A DNA stretch of 64,000 nt from NCBI RefSeq assembly GCF_910592395.1, contig NC_088308.1, forward strand, positions 4,340,001 to 4,404,000, given 5' to 3'. Numbering within the stretch: the stretch's first letter is position 1; the number at the start of each line of letters is the position of its first letter. The notes beneath the pieces were generated by a model. It was not told the origin of the DNA and made no database searches. It was given only the letters and a program-made list of their open reading frames with translations. A program made the translations under genes and the position numbers. Positions 11,995-23,984 of the stretch are shown here, in pieces. The stretch is from Lineus longissimus (lineage: Eukaryota > Nemertea > Pilidiophora > Heteronemertea > Lineidae).

Positions 11995-13575
11995 AGGTTG
12001 AAGTCTGAAAGTATAATTGTGGATACGAATTAGTGATACAAACCTGACAAAGTCTCTGTCTTGCTTCCTGAAAAGTGGCCATGTGACCCTGCCTTCCTTC
12101 AAGGAATCATTCTAGACTCCGGTAGACAAAGTTGAAGTCTGGAAGTACAACTGTGGAGACGAATTAGCGATACAAACCTGACAAAGTCTCGGTCGTCCCT
12201 CCCTTCCTTCCTTCAAGGAATCCTTCTAGACTCTGGCAGAAAAATTTGAAGTCTGAAAGTATAACTCTGGAGACGAATTAGCGATACAAACCTGACAAAA
12301 GTCTCTGTCTTGCTTCTTGAAAAGACAGGCCCAGTGTGTCCCTTCCTTCCTTCAAGGAATCCTTCTGGACTCTGGTAGACAAATTTGAAGTCTGAAAGTA
12401 TAACTGTGGAGACGAATTAGCGATACAAACCTGACAAAGTCTCTGTCTTGCTTCTTGAAAAGTGGCCCTGTGACCCTTCCTTCCTTCAAGGAATCTTTCT
12501 AGATTCTGGAGACCAAGTTGAAGTCTGAAAGTATAACTGTGGAGACGAATTAGTGATACAAACCTTGACGTCTCTCCGTCTCGCTTCTTGAAAAGTGGTC
12601 CCGTGTCCCTTCCTTCCTTCCAGGAATCCTTCTAGATTCTGTAGACCAAGTTGAAGTCTGAAAGTATAATTGTGGAGACGAATTAGTGATACAAACCTGA
12701 TGAAGTCTCTCCGTCTTGCTTCTTGAAAAGTGGTCCCGTGTCCCTTCCTTCCTTCCAGGAATCCTTCTAGATTCTGTAGACCAAGTTGAAGTCTGAAAGT
12801 ATAACTGTGGAGACGAATTAGTGATACAAACCTGACAAAGTCTCTCCGTCTTGCTTCTTGAAAAGTGGTCCTGTGTCCCTTCCTTCCTTCAAGGAATCCT
12901 TCTAGACTCTGGCAGACAAATTTGAAGTCTGAAAGTATAACTGTGGAGACGAATTAGTGATACAAACCTGACAAAGTCTCTCCGTCTTGCTTCTTGAAAA
13001 GTGGTCCCGTGTCCCTCCTTCTTTCCCTCAAGGAATCCTTCTAGATTCTGTAGACCAAGTTGAAATCTGAAAGTATAACTGTGGAGACGAATTAGCGATA
13101 CAAACCTGACAAAGTCTCTCCGTCTTGCTTCTTGAAAAGTGGTCCCGTGTCCCTTCATTCCTTCAAGGAATCCTTCTAGATTCTGTAGACCAAGTTGAAG
13201 TCTGAAAGTATAACTGTGGAGACGAATTAGCGATACAAACCTGACAAAGTCTCTCCTTCTTGCTTCTTGAAAAGTGGTCCTGTGTCCCTTCCTTCCTTCA
13301 AGGAATCCTTCTAGACTCTGGCAGACAAATTTGAAATCTGAAAGTATAACTGTGGAGACGAATTAGTGATACAAACCTGACAAAGTCTCTCCGTCTTGCT
13401 TCTTGAAAAGTGGTCCCGTGTCCCTTCCTTCCTTCAAGGAATCCTTCTAGACTCTGGCAGACAAATTTGAAGTCTGAAAGTATAACTGTGGAGACGAATT
13501 AGTGATACAAACCTGACAAAGTCTCTCCGTCTTGCTTCTTGAAAAGTGGTCCCGTGTCCCTTCCTTCCTTTCTGT
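11995..13575 (+). repeat. Satellite-like array, 12 units of about 135 bp
   Basis: The landmark AAGTCTGAAAGTATAACTGT or a variant begins at 12001, 12135, 12249, 12388, 12521, 12654, 12789, 12925, 13063, 13198, 13334 and 13470. The usual spacing is 133-139 bp, with one short unit of 114 bp. Each unit also carries GACGAATTAGTGATACAAAC, CTTGCTTCTTGAAAAGTGG and a CCTTCCTTCC tract. Units towards the right are more alike, which suggests recent expansion there. An isolated relic lies at about 13800-13900. Confidence 0.9.
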
Positions 13576-14484
13576 GGATACATTTTTGTTGATCGAACCT
13601 CACAGTTTCAGTCCTTCTTGAAAGTTGCACCTCCTTCCTCGAAAAATAGCGAAAAAATACAGCATCATCATCTCTCTTCCACTTCAGCTCTCGAAAATGA
13701 CATGAAATGAGTCAATCTCTCTGTGTACCTCCATCCTCTCGAAAATAAGCAGAAAAAAAAGCAACATCATCTCTCCTGCTTCTTAAAAATTGCCCCGGTG
13801 TCCCATCCTTCCTTCCTTCCTTCAACGAAAAGTGCAGACCAATTCTGAAATTATAACTGTGGATACAAATTAGTGATACAAACCTGACAAAGTCTCCACC
13901 CTTGGCTGGGTCTCAGTCTTCCATCCACTGATCTTCTCCTGCACCATGGACCAAAGTTGAACGCCAGAAACAAACGTTTCTTTTTTCAAAATGGGACTCT
14001 GAAAGTAATAAAACTGAAAACCAATATCAGATTATACATGTAAATATATCACTGGAAGCACAGTGGTCCCCTGAATGCCATCAGGGTCTCTACTTCTTCC
14101 TCTTGTTCCGGTTAAAGTGAAATATCTCCATCCAGTACTGTCACATAATAGTAAAGTCTTCTTAAGAATAGTTTTGTCTCTCCCATCAAGCATGCGTGAT
14201 CTCATAAAACACAGACTCCTTCAAAAGACATCTTAAAGAGTATTTCAATGCATTTTCAATTGCTCCGATGATTGTTTTTTGCCATCATTTTACTAAACAA
14301 TTGTTTTACTCATGTATTGTATTATTTTTGAGGATACTCCTTTGGTGTCTTGTGGCTTGCATTCTTTTCTCATCTCCTCAGTTCCATTTTGCTGCAAAGG
14401 AAAATATAAAAATTGAATATGTGATACTATAAGACAAAGTCAGTTGTGTTGTGTTGTGTGCGCTGTGATGTATGGTAATGGTCT
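13576..14484. other. Non-genic spacer with satellite relics
   Basis: Contains CCTTCCTTCC tracts and one decayed 135-bp unit near 13800-13900, then unremarkable AT-rich sequence. No ORF of interest. Confidence 0.5.
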
Positions 14485-14697
14485 CTTCTTCTCTCTTTTC
14501 TGAACCTCTCTAATGTGTCTTGCAGCCATCAAAAGTGCGAGGGACCTTCCCCAATTTTCTTCTTCTTCTTTTATTGGAGTCATCTTCTCTATTTTCTGAA
14601 CCTCTCTAATGTGTCTTGCAGCCATCAAAAGTGCAAAGGAACTGCCCCATTTGTCTTCTTCTTCGTTCTTCTATTGGAGTTTTTGCCGGTTTCGGCG
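14485..14697 (+). repeat. Two-copy tandem repeat, about 106 bp
   Basis: The block TGAACCTCTCTAATGTGTCT and the following 90 bases are repeated once with few changes. On the minus strand both copies read LLMAARHIREVQK, so a short frame spans them, but there is no other sign of coding. Confidence 0.75.
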
Positions 14698-15130
14698 CTA
14701 TACAACGTGGATATAAAGTGAGCATTGTAAATGCGTAGTTTGCAGAGGCTTTTAATCTTCGGGCTCCCGAGTATTTGATCAACTGAATCAACTTGAGATT
14801 TAGACTGTCGGATTTTGATCTGCTGTGTATGTTTAATGTATTTGTCTTTAAGTTTTGCTGCTGTTTAAGTTTCCAGGATGTCATTAAAGTACCTTTTTTC
14901 GCCAATGGTTTTTTTCTGTGTCAGTTATTTATGGGACTAAAATGTTGTGTGCGTGTGAGAAATTAAGTCATGGGTGAACATAATATGACAGCTTGATGTA
15001 AAATATGGTTTTTGTGTTTAGAAAGAGTGTTTCGTTTTGTTTAATCTGGGATAAGTTTGTTTCTGTCTGCATCAGGGCACTTGTTTGAGTATTGATTGTC
15101 ATTTACTGCATCTAACTTTTGAATTTATAT

Positions 15131-15720
15131 CTAGCGGGTAAATCCTGCGCCTTGTAGACTTGGTCTTTACTTGAGAATTGGCCTGTCAAGCAAGCAAGAT
15201 CGCATCATCCATCATTATTGTATATTTATCATATTACATGATTGTTGCTCAGTTGATATAAGTTTGGCATTCCAGAGATTATCCAGCAAGATGATTTTAA
15301 CTTTGCTTATTCATGTTCAAATTTCCAGAATTGCCAGGTCATTTCTCCTGCCTCTGGTATGGTTGTCCTGGCAGGAACACTCCAAAAGACAAATTTGGGG
15401 AATCCTAAAAAAGACTTGGTATTTAGCGGGTAAATCCTGCACCTTGTAGTCTTGGTCTTTACTTGAGAATTGGCCTGTCAAGCAAGCAAGATCGCATCAT
15501 CCATCATTATTGTATATATATAATATTACATGATTGTTGCTCAGTTGATCAATGTTTGATTCACATGGCATTCCAGAGATTATCCAGCAAGATGATTTTA
15601 ACTTTGCTTATTCATGTTCAGATTTCCACAATTGCCAGGTCATTTCTCCTGCCTCTGGTATGGTTGTCCTGACATGAACACTCCAGAAGACATTTTGGGG
15701 AATCCTGAAAAAGACTTGGT
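15131..15720 (+). repeat. Two-copy direct repeat, about 292 bp
   Basis: Copy 1 begins at about 15134 and copy 2 at about 15426, both with AGCGGGTAAATCCTGC. The copies are about 90% alike and end near AAAAAGACTTGGTAT. Both contain a short frame beginning MRIGLSSKQDRIIHHYC; this is shared because of the duplication and is not evidence of a gene. Confidence 0.85.
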
Positions 15721-16799
15721 ATCGTACCAGAAAAGGAGAGTAACTAATTTTGCCAACTTTGCAACAAATTTCCTCCTTCACTGGAAAATTGTTCCCCTCA
15801 GAGTCTGATGGCATCTGTGAATGGCACTGATGTTGGCTGGAATTTAAGAGCATCTCAGGAATAACAACCAGACACAACACAATCTGTGAAATTGAAAATT
15901 GAATTTCTAAGCTGTGGATCAATCAATCAACTTCTGTAGCTACGTTTACAGTGGGTCGACATCATCGAAACCAACTTTTAGGGGCAGGGGAAACTGAATA
16001 GGCTAAGCTCAGCAGTGGAACAACCTACGATTATCTTTGTCTTTGATGTATGTTACAAGGTGGTACCAGGTAGTGGTAATAGATAATTGGTTGACCTTGA
16101 AGGTGACCAGAGATCAAAAGGCTCAATTAGCACCTGACACCCCCCCCCCAAATAAAATTTATAGAAAGCGTTTTATGGTGTTTTAGGGTAACGCTGTGTC
16201 TTGTCAACAACTTGACATAGAATGAATATTTTGGTATCAAGTTAAAGGGGTCAAAGAATCTATTGAGGCGAAAATAAATTTCTTAACATCGACTTGGTTC
16301 CCAAGTTCGGGATCATCGGCATTCAGGACCTCCACCACTCCACGTGTACATGAATGCGCATGTGATGTTTTAATAAGTGTACCGCAAAATGGCAACAATA
16401 TACGCCCCGTTGCTCCGCACTCTGAAACTACCCATCGACCAGTAGTTCATGGTTGCATAGTGTAGTAGCAGAGCATTTCTATCACATGTGATTCTGGCTC
16501 CTACTAGGAGTATTATGCAGCCCAATTTCGGCAGGAAACTGGAAGTCCGACTGTTTGCTTGATGAATTTATAACAAGTTTTCGGCAGGAATTTCTGTGTT
16601 TGTTAAATGGCTCAGGTATGGTAAACCAAAGCGTAAGAAAGTTATAAACTTATTTGAACTTGTTTAAATAAGTTTTATTGAATTACACAACACGTGCGGG
16701 TGTGTCAAATAAACGGAACAGCTGTCCTGCACAGTGTTTTGGATGCTTTTTCTCAGGGTTTTGTATGTGACGTATGAATGAAAAAGCCTCAATCTCAGG
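15721..16799. other. Non-genic spacer
   Basis: No conserved ORF or splice pattern. A stretch at about 16190-16300 shares phrases such as AAAGGGGTCAAAGAATC with 17680-17870 and probably belongs to an old dispersed repeat. Confidence 0.4.
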
Positions 16800-16960
16800 A
16801 CGGTTTCCGGGGAGGAGGGACGTTGGTCTCGTGGGGGGGGGGGGGCAAGTCTTTTGTCTGGGGACAGGTCTTGGTTAATTGGTGGGAGGGCAGGTCTTTG
16901 GTTAAGTTGGTGGGAGGGCAGGTCTTTGGTTTAGTTGGACAGGTCTTTGGTCTAGCATCC
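16800..16960 (+). repeat. G-rich minisatellite (GGCAGGTCTTTGGTT units)
   Basis: Four to five imperfect copies of GGCAGGTCTTTGGTTAAGTT-like units sit beside a run of about 12 G. The clustered G tracts could form G-quadruplexes on the plus strand. Confidence 0.6.
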
Positions 16961-19736
16961 CGAGATTCAGGCTTTTTTCACTCCTCGTCATGTACAAAAT
17001 GTCGAGCAGCAGAGAGTATTGGTTATAAGAGGCAAGGGTGATTCTTTGGTAGCAGCGCTTTTGATGGTTCTTAGGTAAGGCACTTCTATTGATGGCTTGA
17101 CTCGCACAGACGCACAGACACACGGACCAGCAGACACATAGACACACTGACACCAAAGGGTAGTCCTCAAGTCGATAGAAGTGCTTTGCCCAAGGACCCA
17201 TACTAAATTAAATGCACAAGTAATAAGTACCTTGCCCAAAGACGTAAGCCACCCCAAATTGCATTCAAGAAATTTCTGCCGAAAACTTGAATCATCATCA
17301 AGTCAAACACAACATGACCATACATTCCAGGCTGCAAACTCCCTACAGAGTTATGAAATGAGCCCAGGAAGTAGGTCAAATAGCGATGTTTTTTTGTGTG
17401 TCAAGTTATGTTGTGATAAGACATCCATACACCAAGTTTTTAGACTAAACAGTGAGCAATCATGCCACCATTGATGACAGACGACGGACGGACAGACAGC
17501 GCCCGCATCAACAATACCCCTCTAGGTAAAAGCATCACATGCGCATAGGTGTATGCGGGGAGTTGTAGTAATTCTGAATGCTACCGAGCCCAAAGTGGGG
17601 AACAGGTGGATGGAGGAAAATTTGTTTTTGCAGTTGTTGGCTGTACTTAACATAAGCAGACAGTTTTGGTGTCTAGCCGTAGGTTCAAAGGGTTAAGGAA
17701 TCCAATAAGCCTCCTTGTGTCATTGCTTGGGAATTGCCTTGTGGAAAATTCAAGATGGGCACCACGATGACCCCCAAATTCGGGTATTGATCATAACTTT
17801 TCGTACATTTTTAATGTAGGCCGATAGTTTTGGCCCGGCCATAGATTTAAGGGGTGAAAGAATCCTCGAAGACCATTAATCCTTTCGCTGCGGCAGCCAT
17901 TTATTGGCGAGCGTCGCCATGTGCTGACACTATACTTGTAACAGACAGTGGAGCCAACTTTAAACTGAACGGTCCAAGTCGCGATCTATATTATTAGGAT
18001 AAAACTAATAATTCCAGAGTGCGTTTGGCGTATTTGGAGAGGTTGCGACCAAGTGCTGGTGAATCAATATTTTAGAATAGAAGGGCATGATGGCACTGAC
18101 CTGAAGTTCATTGATTTATTGAAACCAGCAAGTCCACATCTTCGACGTCAATCTCCAGTTGGTGGATTGTCCATTTTATACCAGAACCAGAACGCCTTTT
18201 ACAAGAATTGTCCCAACAGAACGGAGAATCAGCAACCGTGAGCATGGTGAAAAAAGGAGCATAGGTATTTCTCAAACGCTCATTCAAATTATCATCGCAA
18301 TGGATGGATACAATGACACTCTGACGAGAGAACATCACGACATGGGAGGTGCTATCTGGAGAGATAACAAAATATGCTATGCGTGGTCAACTGCTAGGCA
18401 GGACAAGTCTTGCAGTTAGTAATTTGAGCAAGCTGGCCTTCAAATATGCCCTCAGAAGTGTGGATGGAAGGCAATGCTGCATCCGAGGAAAAGATTACAA
18501 TCTAAACAGATCAAGAGACGAGACAAGAACGTAAACACAGAGCACCATGGGGTCAGATGATAGAGATGCTGCAGATTGATATCCCTGTGATGTTCATTTT
18601 GAATCACTTGAGCAATAAACCATCATGAAGTACAGCTTGTTAATAAGTTGGAGGGGAAAAGCTGCTTGGAGACCTAATAGTTTCTTTCCAAGGATTATTG
18701 GGTAGGAGGTAAAACTTTCAATGTTGGTGAGTATATGGTTTCTTCACAGACATCAGCTTTTTACCCAGCTAAGACTTGGCAACCTTTGGGGGCATTTGAA
18801 GACCAGGAACTGGAAACCACGAAGACCACAAAGAAAAACTAGTCTGTGGCATGACTCGTAGGCAATTGAGCAGTCACTGCACTATCAGAAGATTTGAGAG
18901 TGCTCCGAGTCAAAGAAACTTTTAATGACAACAGTTGGATAATAGAGGAGGGCCTGGATAAACAGCCAGGGCGTGGTGAGGGCTTGCAAGAGGGACATTG
19001 GTGGAGGACGAGTGGAATGAGATTAGATAGAGAAATTTGATCTCCGCTACTGGCTTCTAAGCTAAGGATCGGCAAGCTGACCGTTCCTTCACAAAAAAAA
19101 TGGATATCGAGTTGCGCAAGATGCCCTCTCCCTGATCAGGACTCCTGGAATCTCTTCTCGCATCTATAAAAAGCCTTTACTAAAGCTAAATCAATAAAAC
19201 CTTTCACTAAAGGTACGCTACCTTCCCCTAAAATCTATGGTACAACAGCAAAATTGCCTGCTGCAATGTCAAATATGAACAGAATTATCACCAATGAATT
19301 TAGGTCCAGAGAGGCAGCCATCTTGGATTTCCTCTGATGCAATTACCTTACAACCTCAGAAATAGTCTTCAAGGATTCTGTCACCCCTTAAACACATTGC
19401 TCGACACCAAAAGTGCCAGCTTAAGTTTAATATGAACTTAGTTATGGCCAACAGCAGATGGTGGCCATTCTCGGAATCATCAAAATATTCATCCTATGTC
19501 AAATATGAAGCAACATATAACCCAAAATATGATGCGGCTGCCATCTTGTTTTTGATGTCAAATTTTGACACTTCGCTGTCGAAACTTTCCCAAACTTTTG
19601 ACATTTTGTCTAAAAGAAGCACTGTTATGCGAAAACACCAAAATACGTTTTCGATCAAGTTTTTATTTTTTGGAGGGGGTGGGGGTCCATCTTGCATGCC
19701 AGACTGAAGCAGTGGAAGCCACTGAGCGATGCATAG
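16961..19736. other. Non-genic region with dispersed repeat fragments
   Basis: No protein family is recognisable. A short inverted repeat around GCACTTCTAT lies at about 17082 and 17175. GACGGACGGACAGACAGC-type runs occur near 17485, and phrases such as AGTTTTGG..GGTTCAAAGGGTTAA recur, as is common in old transposon-derived sequence of marine invertebrates. Confidence 0.4.
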
Positions 19737-20060
19737 TTAACCCTTTCACGACAAGTCTCGCAAAATTGCGAGCACCACAATACCTCCGTTCTGGACGAGT
19801 CTCGCAGAAATGCGAGTTCGACGGTCTTTTCACTACATCTGTTTTCCAGTCATTTCTAATGACGATCCGCATTTCATAACTGCTCGGAGGGGATTCCCGA
19901 CATCCTGGGGAATACCTTTTCTATTCATGCCAACTTCATAGCAATTCTTGCAAAGCCGATATTTGCTTTCAAAAACTTTCGATTTTGGACAAAAAAACTT
20001 GAAAAATATCCAGTCCAGAGCGGAGGTTCAGGAAAAAATATTCAGTCCTGAAAAGGTTAA
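19737..20060. mobile_element. Short TTAA-flanked MITE, piggyBac-like ends
   Basis: TTAA at 19737-19740 and 20057-20060 encloses 316 bp. The left end, CCCTTTCACGAC, matches the complement of the right end, CCTTTTCAGGAC, at most positions. Just inside are two palindromic motifs, CTCGCAAAATTGCGAG and CTCGCAGAAATGCGAG, on the left side only. Size, target site and CCC-type ends fit a non-autonomous piggyBac relative different from the element at 9.4 kb. Confidence 0.55.
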
Positions 20061-20109
20061 AGTAAGAGCATGGTATATTGAAAATGAACTCATCATCAAG
20101 GACACTAAA

Positions 20110-20580
20110 ACTGAGTTTGCCATCTTTGGCACATGGCAGCAGTTTTCAACTCTGCCAAAAGAGTTGTGTGTTTGGTGGGAAAGTTTGACCATACTTCCCC
20201 TGTGCTGGTTCACCTGCACTGGCTAGTCAAGCTCAGGATCCAGTACCAAGATTCTGCTCTTGGTGTTCAAGTGCTTGACTGGGGAGGCTCCAGGATATCT
20301 CAGATCCATGATTCAGTTAAGAAGGATCGATCGCCAAACCTGCCACAGAAGCTTTTTTTAGCCCAGGCAAGTAGCCTCCATTTTGGAACAATCAGAACAT
20401 CTCTTACGGAATGATCTCGGCAACTGCCGTAGTATCCGACAGCCTACAACCCTGTGCCCATCAAGCAGATTCTATATACGCACTACACTTGCATCAGTTG
20501 GACCATTACCAAAACAGGCGAGGAGGTTGAACACCTGCCATCGGCGTTGACCTTTGCCATCTTTACGTTCTCATATCAGT
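20110..20580 (+). pseudogene. Decayed non-LTR retrotransposon reverse transcriptase, C-terminal fragment
   Basis: Read across frameshifts, the segment gives KFDHTSPVLVHLHWLVKLRI and, after a shift, ILLLVFKCLTGEAPGYL. This order (H-x-x-P-v-L...LHWLP-like, then YKiLLLvfKcL-G-aPgYL) is the conserved C-terminal region of CR1/L2/Jockey-type LINE ORF2 proteins. Stops and frameshifts show it is dead. The downstream frame to about 20931 (125 aa) has no recognised similarity. Confidence 0.6.
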
Positions 20581-20931
20581 GCTGTGATTTGGGCACGCAC
20601 TGAGAGCGTGCCGACCAAACAGGAAAAATCAATGGAATCCGTCATGGGTTTGTGGAGCTCCATAGTGCTGACGCAAACGCATGAGAGTCAGGATGGCGGA
20701 GGTCAGGTGCTAACTGAACCTGCTCAGGTGGAAAATCAGAATTTCACTGTGACATTTAAATTACAGGTAGCAGGGCATCCAATCAAAATATCCCCTCTAT
20801 ACTGCTGCTTTTCTGAAATCATCAGGGGAAACCAAAGTCGATTCCAATTGCGCTTTGAGACTGTTGTGGGTGGTCAACTTAAAGCATTCCTTTTTTATGA
20901 AAAGTGTAGCACACATCAAAGACAAAGATAA

Positions 20932-21340
20932 TGAGTGGTCATAAGTAGTCACAAGATGTTCCAATGCTGAGCTGTAGCCAATTTACTTTTCCCTTCCCCA
21001 AAAAAGTTATTTCGGCGATGCCATCCCTTCCCCTTTCGACAATGCCTTACCTCTATCAGAAAAACATGTCAACGGAAGTAGCACAATTGAGTTAATCTGT
21101 TCATTTGACATGGTCCAAGTTGCAAAGAAAGTACAACAGGGACTGTGTGTCACATCAAAGGTGATTTTTTCACATTCTGGGACCTTGGCTATGACCGGTT
21201 GCCTATTAACAGAGCTAAGCAGACAAAAGCATGAGAAAAGACAAAACAAATTGAAATGTTTCACATGATCCTGAAGAGAAAACCACAAATCAAAAGGATG
21301 CCGAAAATCTAAAGATATTCAAATGGAACCTGCATGTGGT
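20932..21340. other. Non-genic spacer
   Basis: Nothing recognised between the LINE relic and the next tandem array. Confidence 0.4.
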
Positions 21341-22290
21341 CCAGTAATCCAACACCTGTTCTGACCTGACCTGAGCCGGGTCTTAGCAGGTGTACTTGGT
21401 TCAGAGGCAACCGATGTGTAACCGGTCCAACCAGCAGGGAAACCGTGCTACCTGGCCTGACCTGACCTGGGGGCTTTCACCCCAGGTTATGCGTGCGAGA
21501 TCAAAACATCAGCGTGGGGAAAAACAAATTGAGACTGATCAAATGTACGGTATCATATACGAAGCCCGAGCCTGACCTGAAAAGGTGAACTGGTTCAGAG
21601 GCAACCAGTGGACAACCTGTCTAACCAGCAGGGAAATCGTGTAGCCTAGCCTGACCTGACCTGGGGGCTTTCACCCCAGGTTGCGTGCGAGATCAAAACA
21701 TCAGCGTGGGGAAAAACAATTGAGACTGATCAAATGCTACGATATCATTAAAGCCTGAGCCTGACCTGAAAAGTTGAACTGGTTCAGAGGCAATCAGTGG
21801 ACAACCTGTCTAACCAGCAGGGAAACCGTGTAGCCTAGCCTGACCTGACCTGGGGGCTTTCACCCCAGGTTGCGTGCGAGATCAAAACATCAGCGTGGGG
21901 AAAAACAATTGAGACTGATCAAATGCTACGATATCATTAGAGCCTGAGCCTGACCTGAAAAGTTGAACTGGTTCAGAGGCAATCAGTGGACAACCTGTCT
22001 AACCAGCAGGGAAACCGTGTAGCCTAGCCTGACCCGACCTGGGGGCTTTCACCCCAGGTTGCGTGCGAGATCAAAACATCAGCGTGGGGAAAAACAAATT
22101 GAGACTGATCAAATGCTACGGTATAATATATAAAGCCTGAGCCTGACCTGAAAAGTTGAACTGGTTCAGAGGCAACCAGTGGACAACCTGTCTAACCAGC
22201 AGGGAAACGGTGTAGCCTAGCCTGACCTGACCTGGGGGCTTTCACCCCAGGTTGCGTGCGAGATCAAAACATCAGGGTGAACAAAACAAA
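21341..22290 (+). repeat. Tandem array, five units of about 190 bp, each with a stem-loop
   Basis: CCTGGGGGCTTTCACCCCAGG or its close variant occurs five times, about 189-194 bp apart (anchor C at 21474, 21668, 21857, 22046, 22239). Each copy can form a perfect 7-bp CCTGGGG/CCCCAGG stem with a 7-base loop. Units 2-4 are nearly identical. A solitary diverged unit lies at about 24290-24410. Confidence 0.88.
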
Positions 22291-22599
22291 ACAAAGCTCA
22301 CACAGGATCGTGAAGTAATGAAATGGTCCAGGGACCACTCGAGTAATATAATGCATGTTATTTGCAGTGGATATGGGGAGAACAGTTTCTTGCTAGTTTC
22401 ACCAGTTTTGATTCAATTGAATAATATCATTCTTCTCGGCTCAATGGCACCAAAGAAAATTACCGGTACCATCCGAGTATAGCATTTTGGTTATAAAGTT
22501 GACTGAATTTCAGGGTTATTGAAGAGTGTACATGTCACATGGAAATTGATTGACATTTGTTCAACAGTTGAGGAGTACTAGGACTTTGTTGGAATTTTT

Positions 22600-22870
22600 T
22601 TGAAAATTAGAGATATTGATAAGCGTACATAGATACATAATCACATGAAGTTTGGTTGCAATCCAATCATAAGTTTCAGGGTAAAAGGACTTTGTTTAAT
22701 TTTCGAGATGGCCACCTGGCGGCCATATTGGTAGATGGATTTGACAGAAAATCAGGGATGTTGTAGAGAGCACATAGATATACAATCACATGAAATTTGG
22801 TTGTAATTCAACTTTGTTTAATTTTCAAGATGGCCGCCTGGCGGCCATATTTGAAGTCCGAGGGACAATT
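22600..22870 (+). repeat. Duplicated block with GGCCGCCTGGCGGCCAT palindrome
   Basis: Two neighbouring copies of about 120 bp share TAGATA.ACAATCACATGAA, TTTGGTTG.AATTCAA and AAGATGGCC.CCTGGCGGCC. The GGCCGCC...GGCGGCC centre is palindromic. A third AAGATGGCCGCC phrase lies near 23115. Probably a dispersed transposon fragment. Confidence 0.5.
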
Positions 22871-23204
22871 TTTTGGGGCAGGATAGAGGGTCTCTAGATA
22901 CATGTCCCCACAAGTTTAAAACCTTCTAGCTCAATAGAAACGAAATGTGTCGCCTATCAGTGATTTAGTGAACTTCGACCTCTGTGACCTTGAAAAATAG
23001 GTCAGATCAAAAACCCGGGTAATATGTCATTTAACCTTATTACATACACCCACCATAAAAATTTCATCACTCTACGTACAACCATTAGCTTCAAAAAGGC
23101 AAAAAATATTTCCAAGATGGCCGCCTCGAGGCCAGAAAGTAGGTCATATTGCGAAAAGAAAAATAAGTCTGGGCATATTGCCCAAAGCTACAATCACAGT
23201 CGTT

Positions 23205-23625
23205 TCGTCCTAAAATGCAAGAAAGCCAGTTGTTTCTTCCTTAAATACAAGGAAGCCAGTTGTTTCTTCCTAAAATGCAAGAAAGCCAGTCGTTTTTTCA
23301 TAAAACGCAAAAAAGCCAGTCATTTCTTCCTATAAATGCAAGAAAGCTAGTCGTTTCTTCCTAAAATGCAAGAACGCCAGTAGTTTCTTCCTGAAATGCA
23401 AGAAAGCCAGTCGTTACGTCCTAAAATGCAAGAAAGCCAGTCGTTTCTTCCTAAAATGCAAGAAAGCCAGTCGTTTCGTCCTAAAATGCAAGAAAGCCAG
23501 TCGTTTCTTCCTAAAATGCAAGAACGCCAGTAGTTTCTTCCTGAAATGCAAGAAAGCCAGTCGTTTTGTCCTAAAATGCAAGAAAGCCAGTCGTTTCTTC
23601 CTATAAATGCAAGAAAGCCAGTCTC
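23205..23625 (+). repeat. Minisatellite, about 14 units of 30 bp
   Basis: Unit AAAATGCAAGAAAGCCAGTC plus GTTTCTTCCT, with scattered single-base variants and two units lengthened by one base (near 23330 and 23605). Higher-order order is visible: the 23341-23460 block recurs at 23461-23580. The 30-bp period keeps one frame open over the first units (reading KKASCFFLK-like), but the 31-bp units break it. Confidence 0.93.
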
Positions 23626-23984
23626 TCTCTCAGAAAAACAGACCTACGTGACCTTGAAAATCAGGTCAAATCAAAAACCTGTATGATATGTGATGCATCC
23701 TTGCTAGGAGAACTTACCATAAAGATTTTATTGAAAAACGAGTCACTCATAAGAGGGATGACACACTTTTTAGGTTTCCACTTCTGGTCAAGTCAAGAAT
23801 TAGATCGGACCGAAATTCACTGTCAGAGGTCACCTGACCTCGGGATCCTGTGTAAAAAGTTTCAAGTTCAAAGCACTGGCGGCTGAGAAACGTGCCACTG
23901 TTTTGAAACAGGATACAGACGACGATGACGCTGACGGACACAGCAGTATTGTATAGACTCCCCTATGGTGAGCCAAAAACATAA

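Noticed and set aside
12889-13158. 89-aa minus-strand ORF with internal repetition
   Set aside because: It spans two units of the 135-bp satellite; the frame is open by chance and repeats because the DNA repeats.
14440-14628. Small minus-strand protein with duplicated MAARHIREVQK
   Set aside because: The protein repeat simply mirrors a 106-bp tandem DNA duplication; there is no further support for translation.
20554-20931. 125-aa plus-strand ORF
   Set aside because: No family resemblance, no splice context, and it lies just downstream of a decayed LINE; a chance frame in transposon-derived sequence is more likely.
23024-23335. 103-aa ORF running into Lys/Phe/Cys-rich repeats
   Set aside because: The repetitive part is the 30-bp minisatellite, and the rest shows no protein features.
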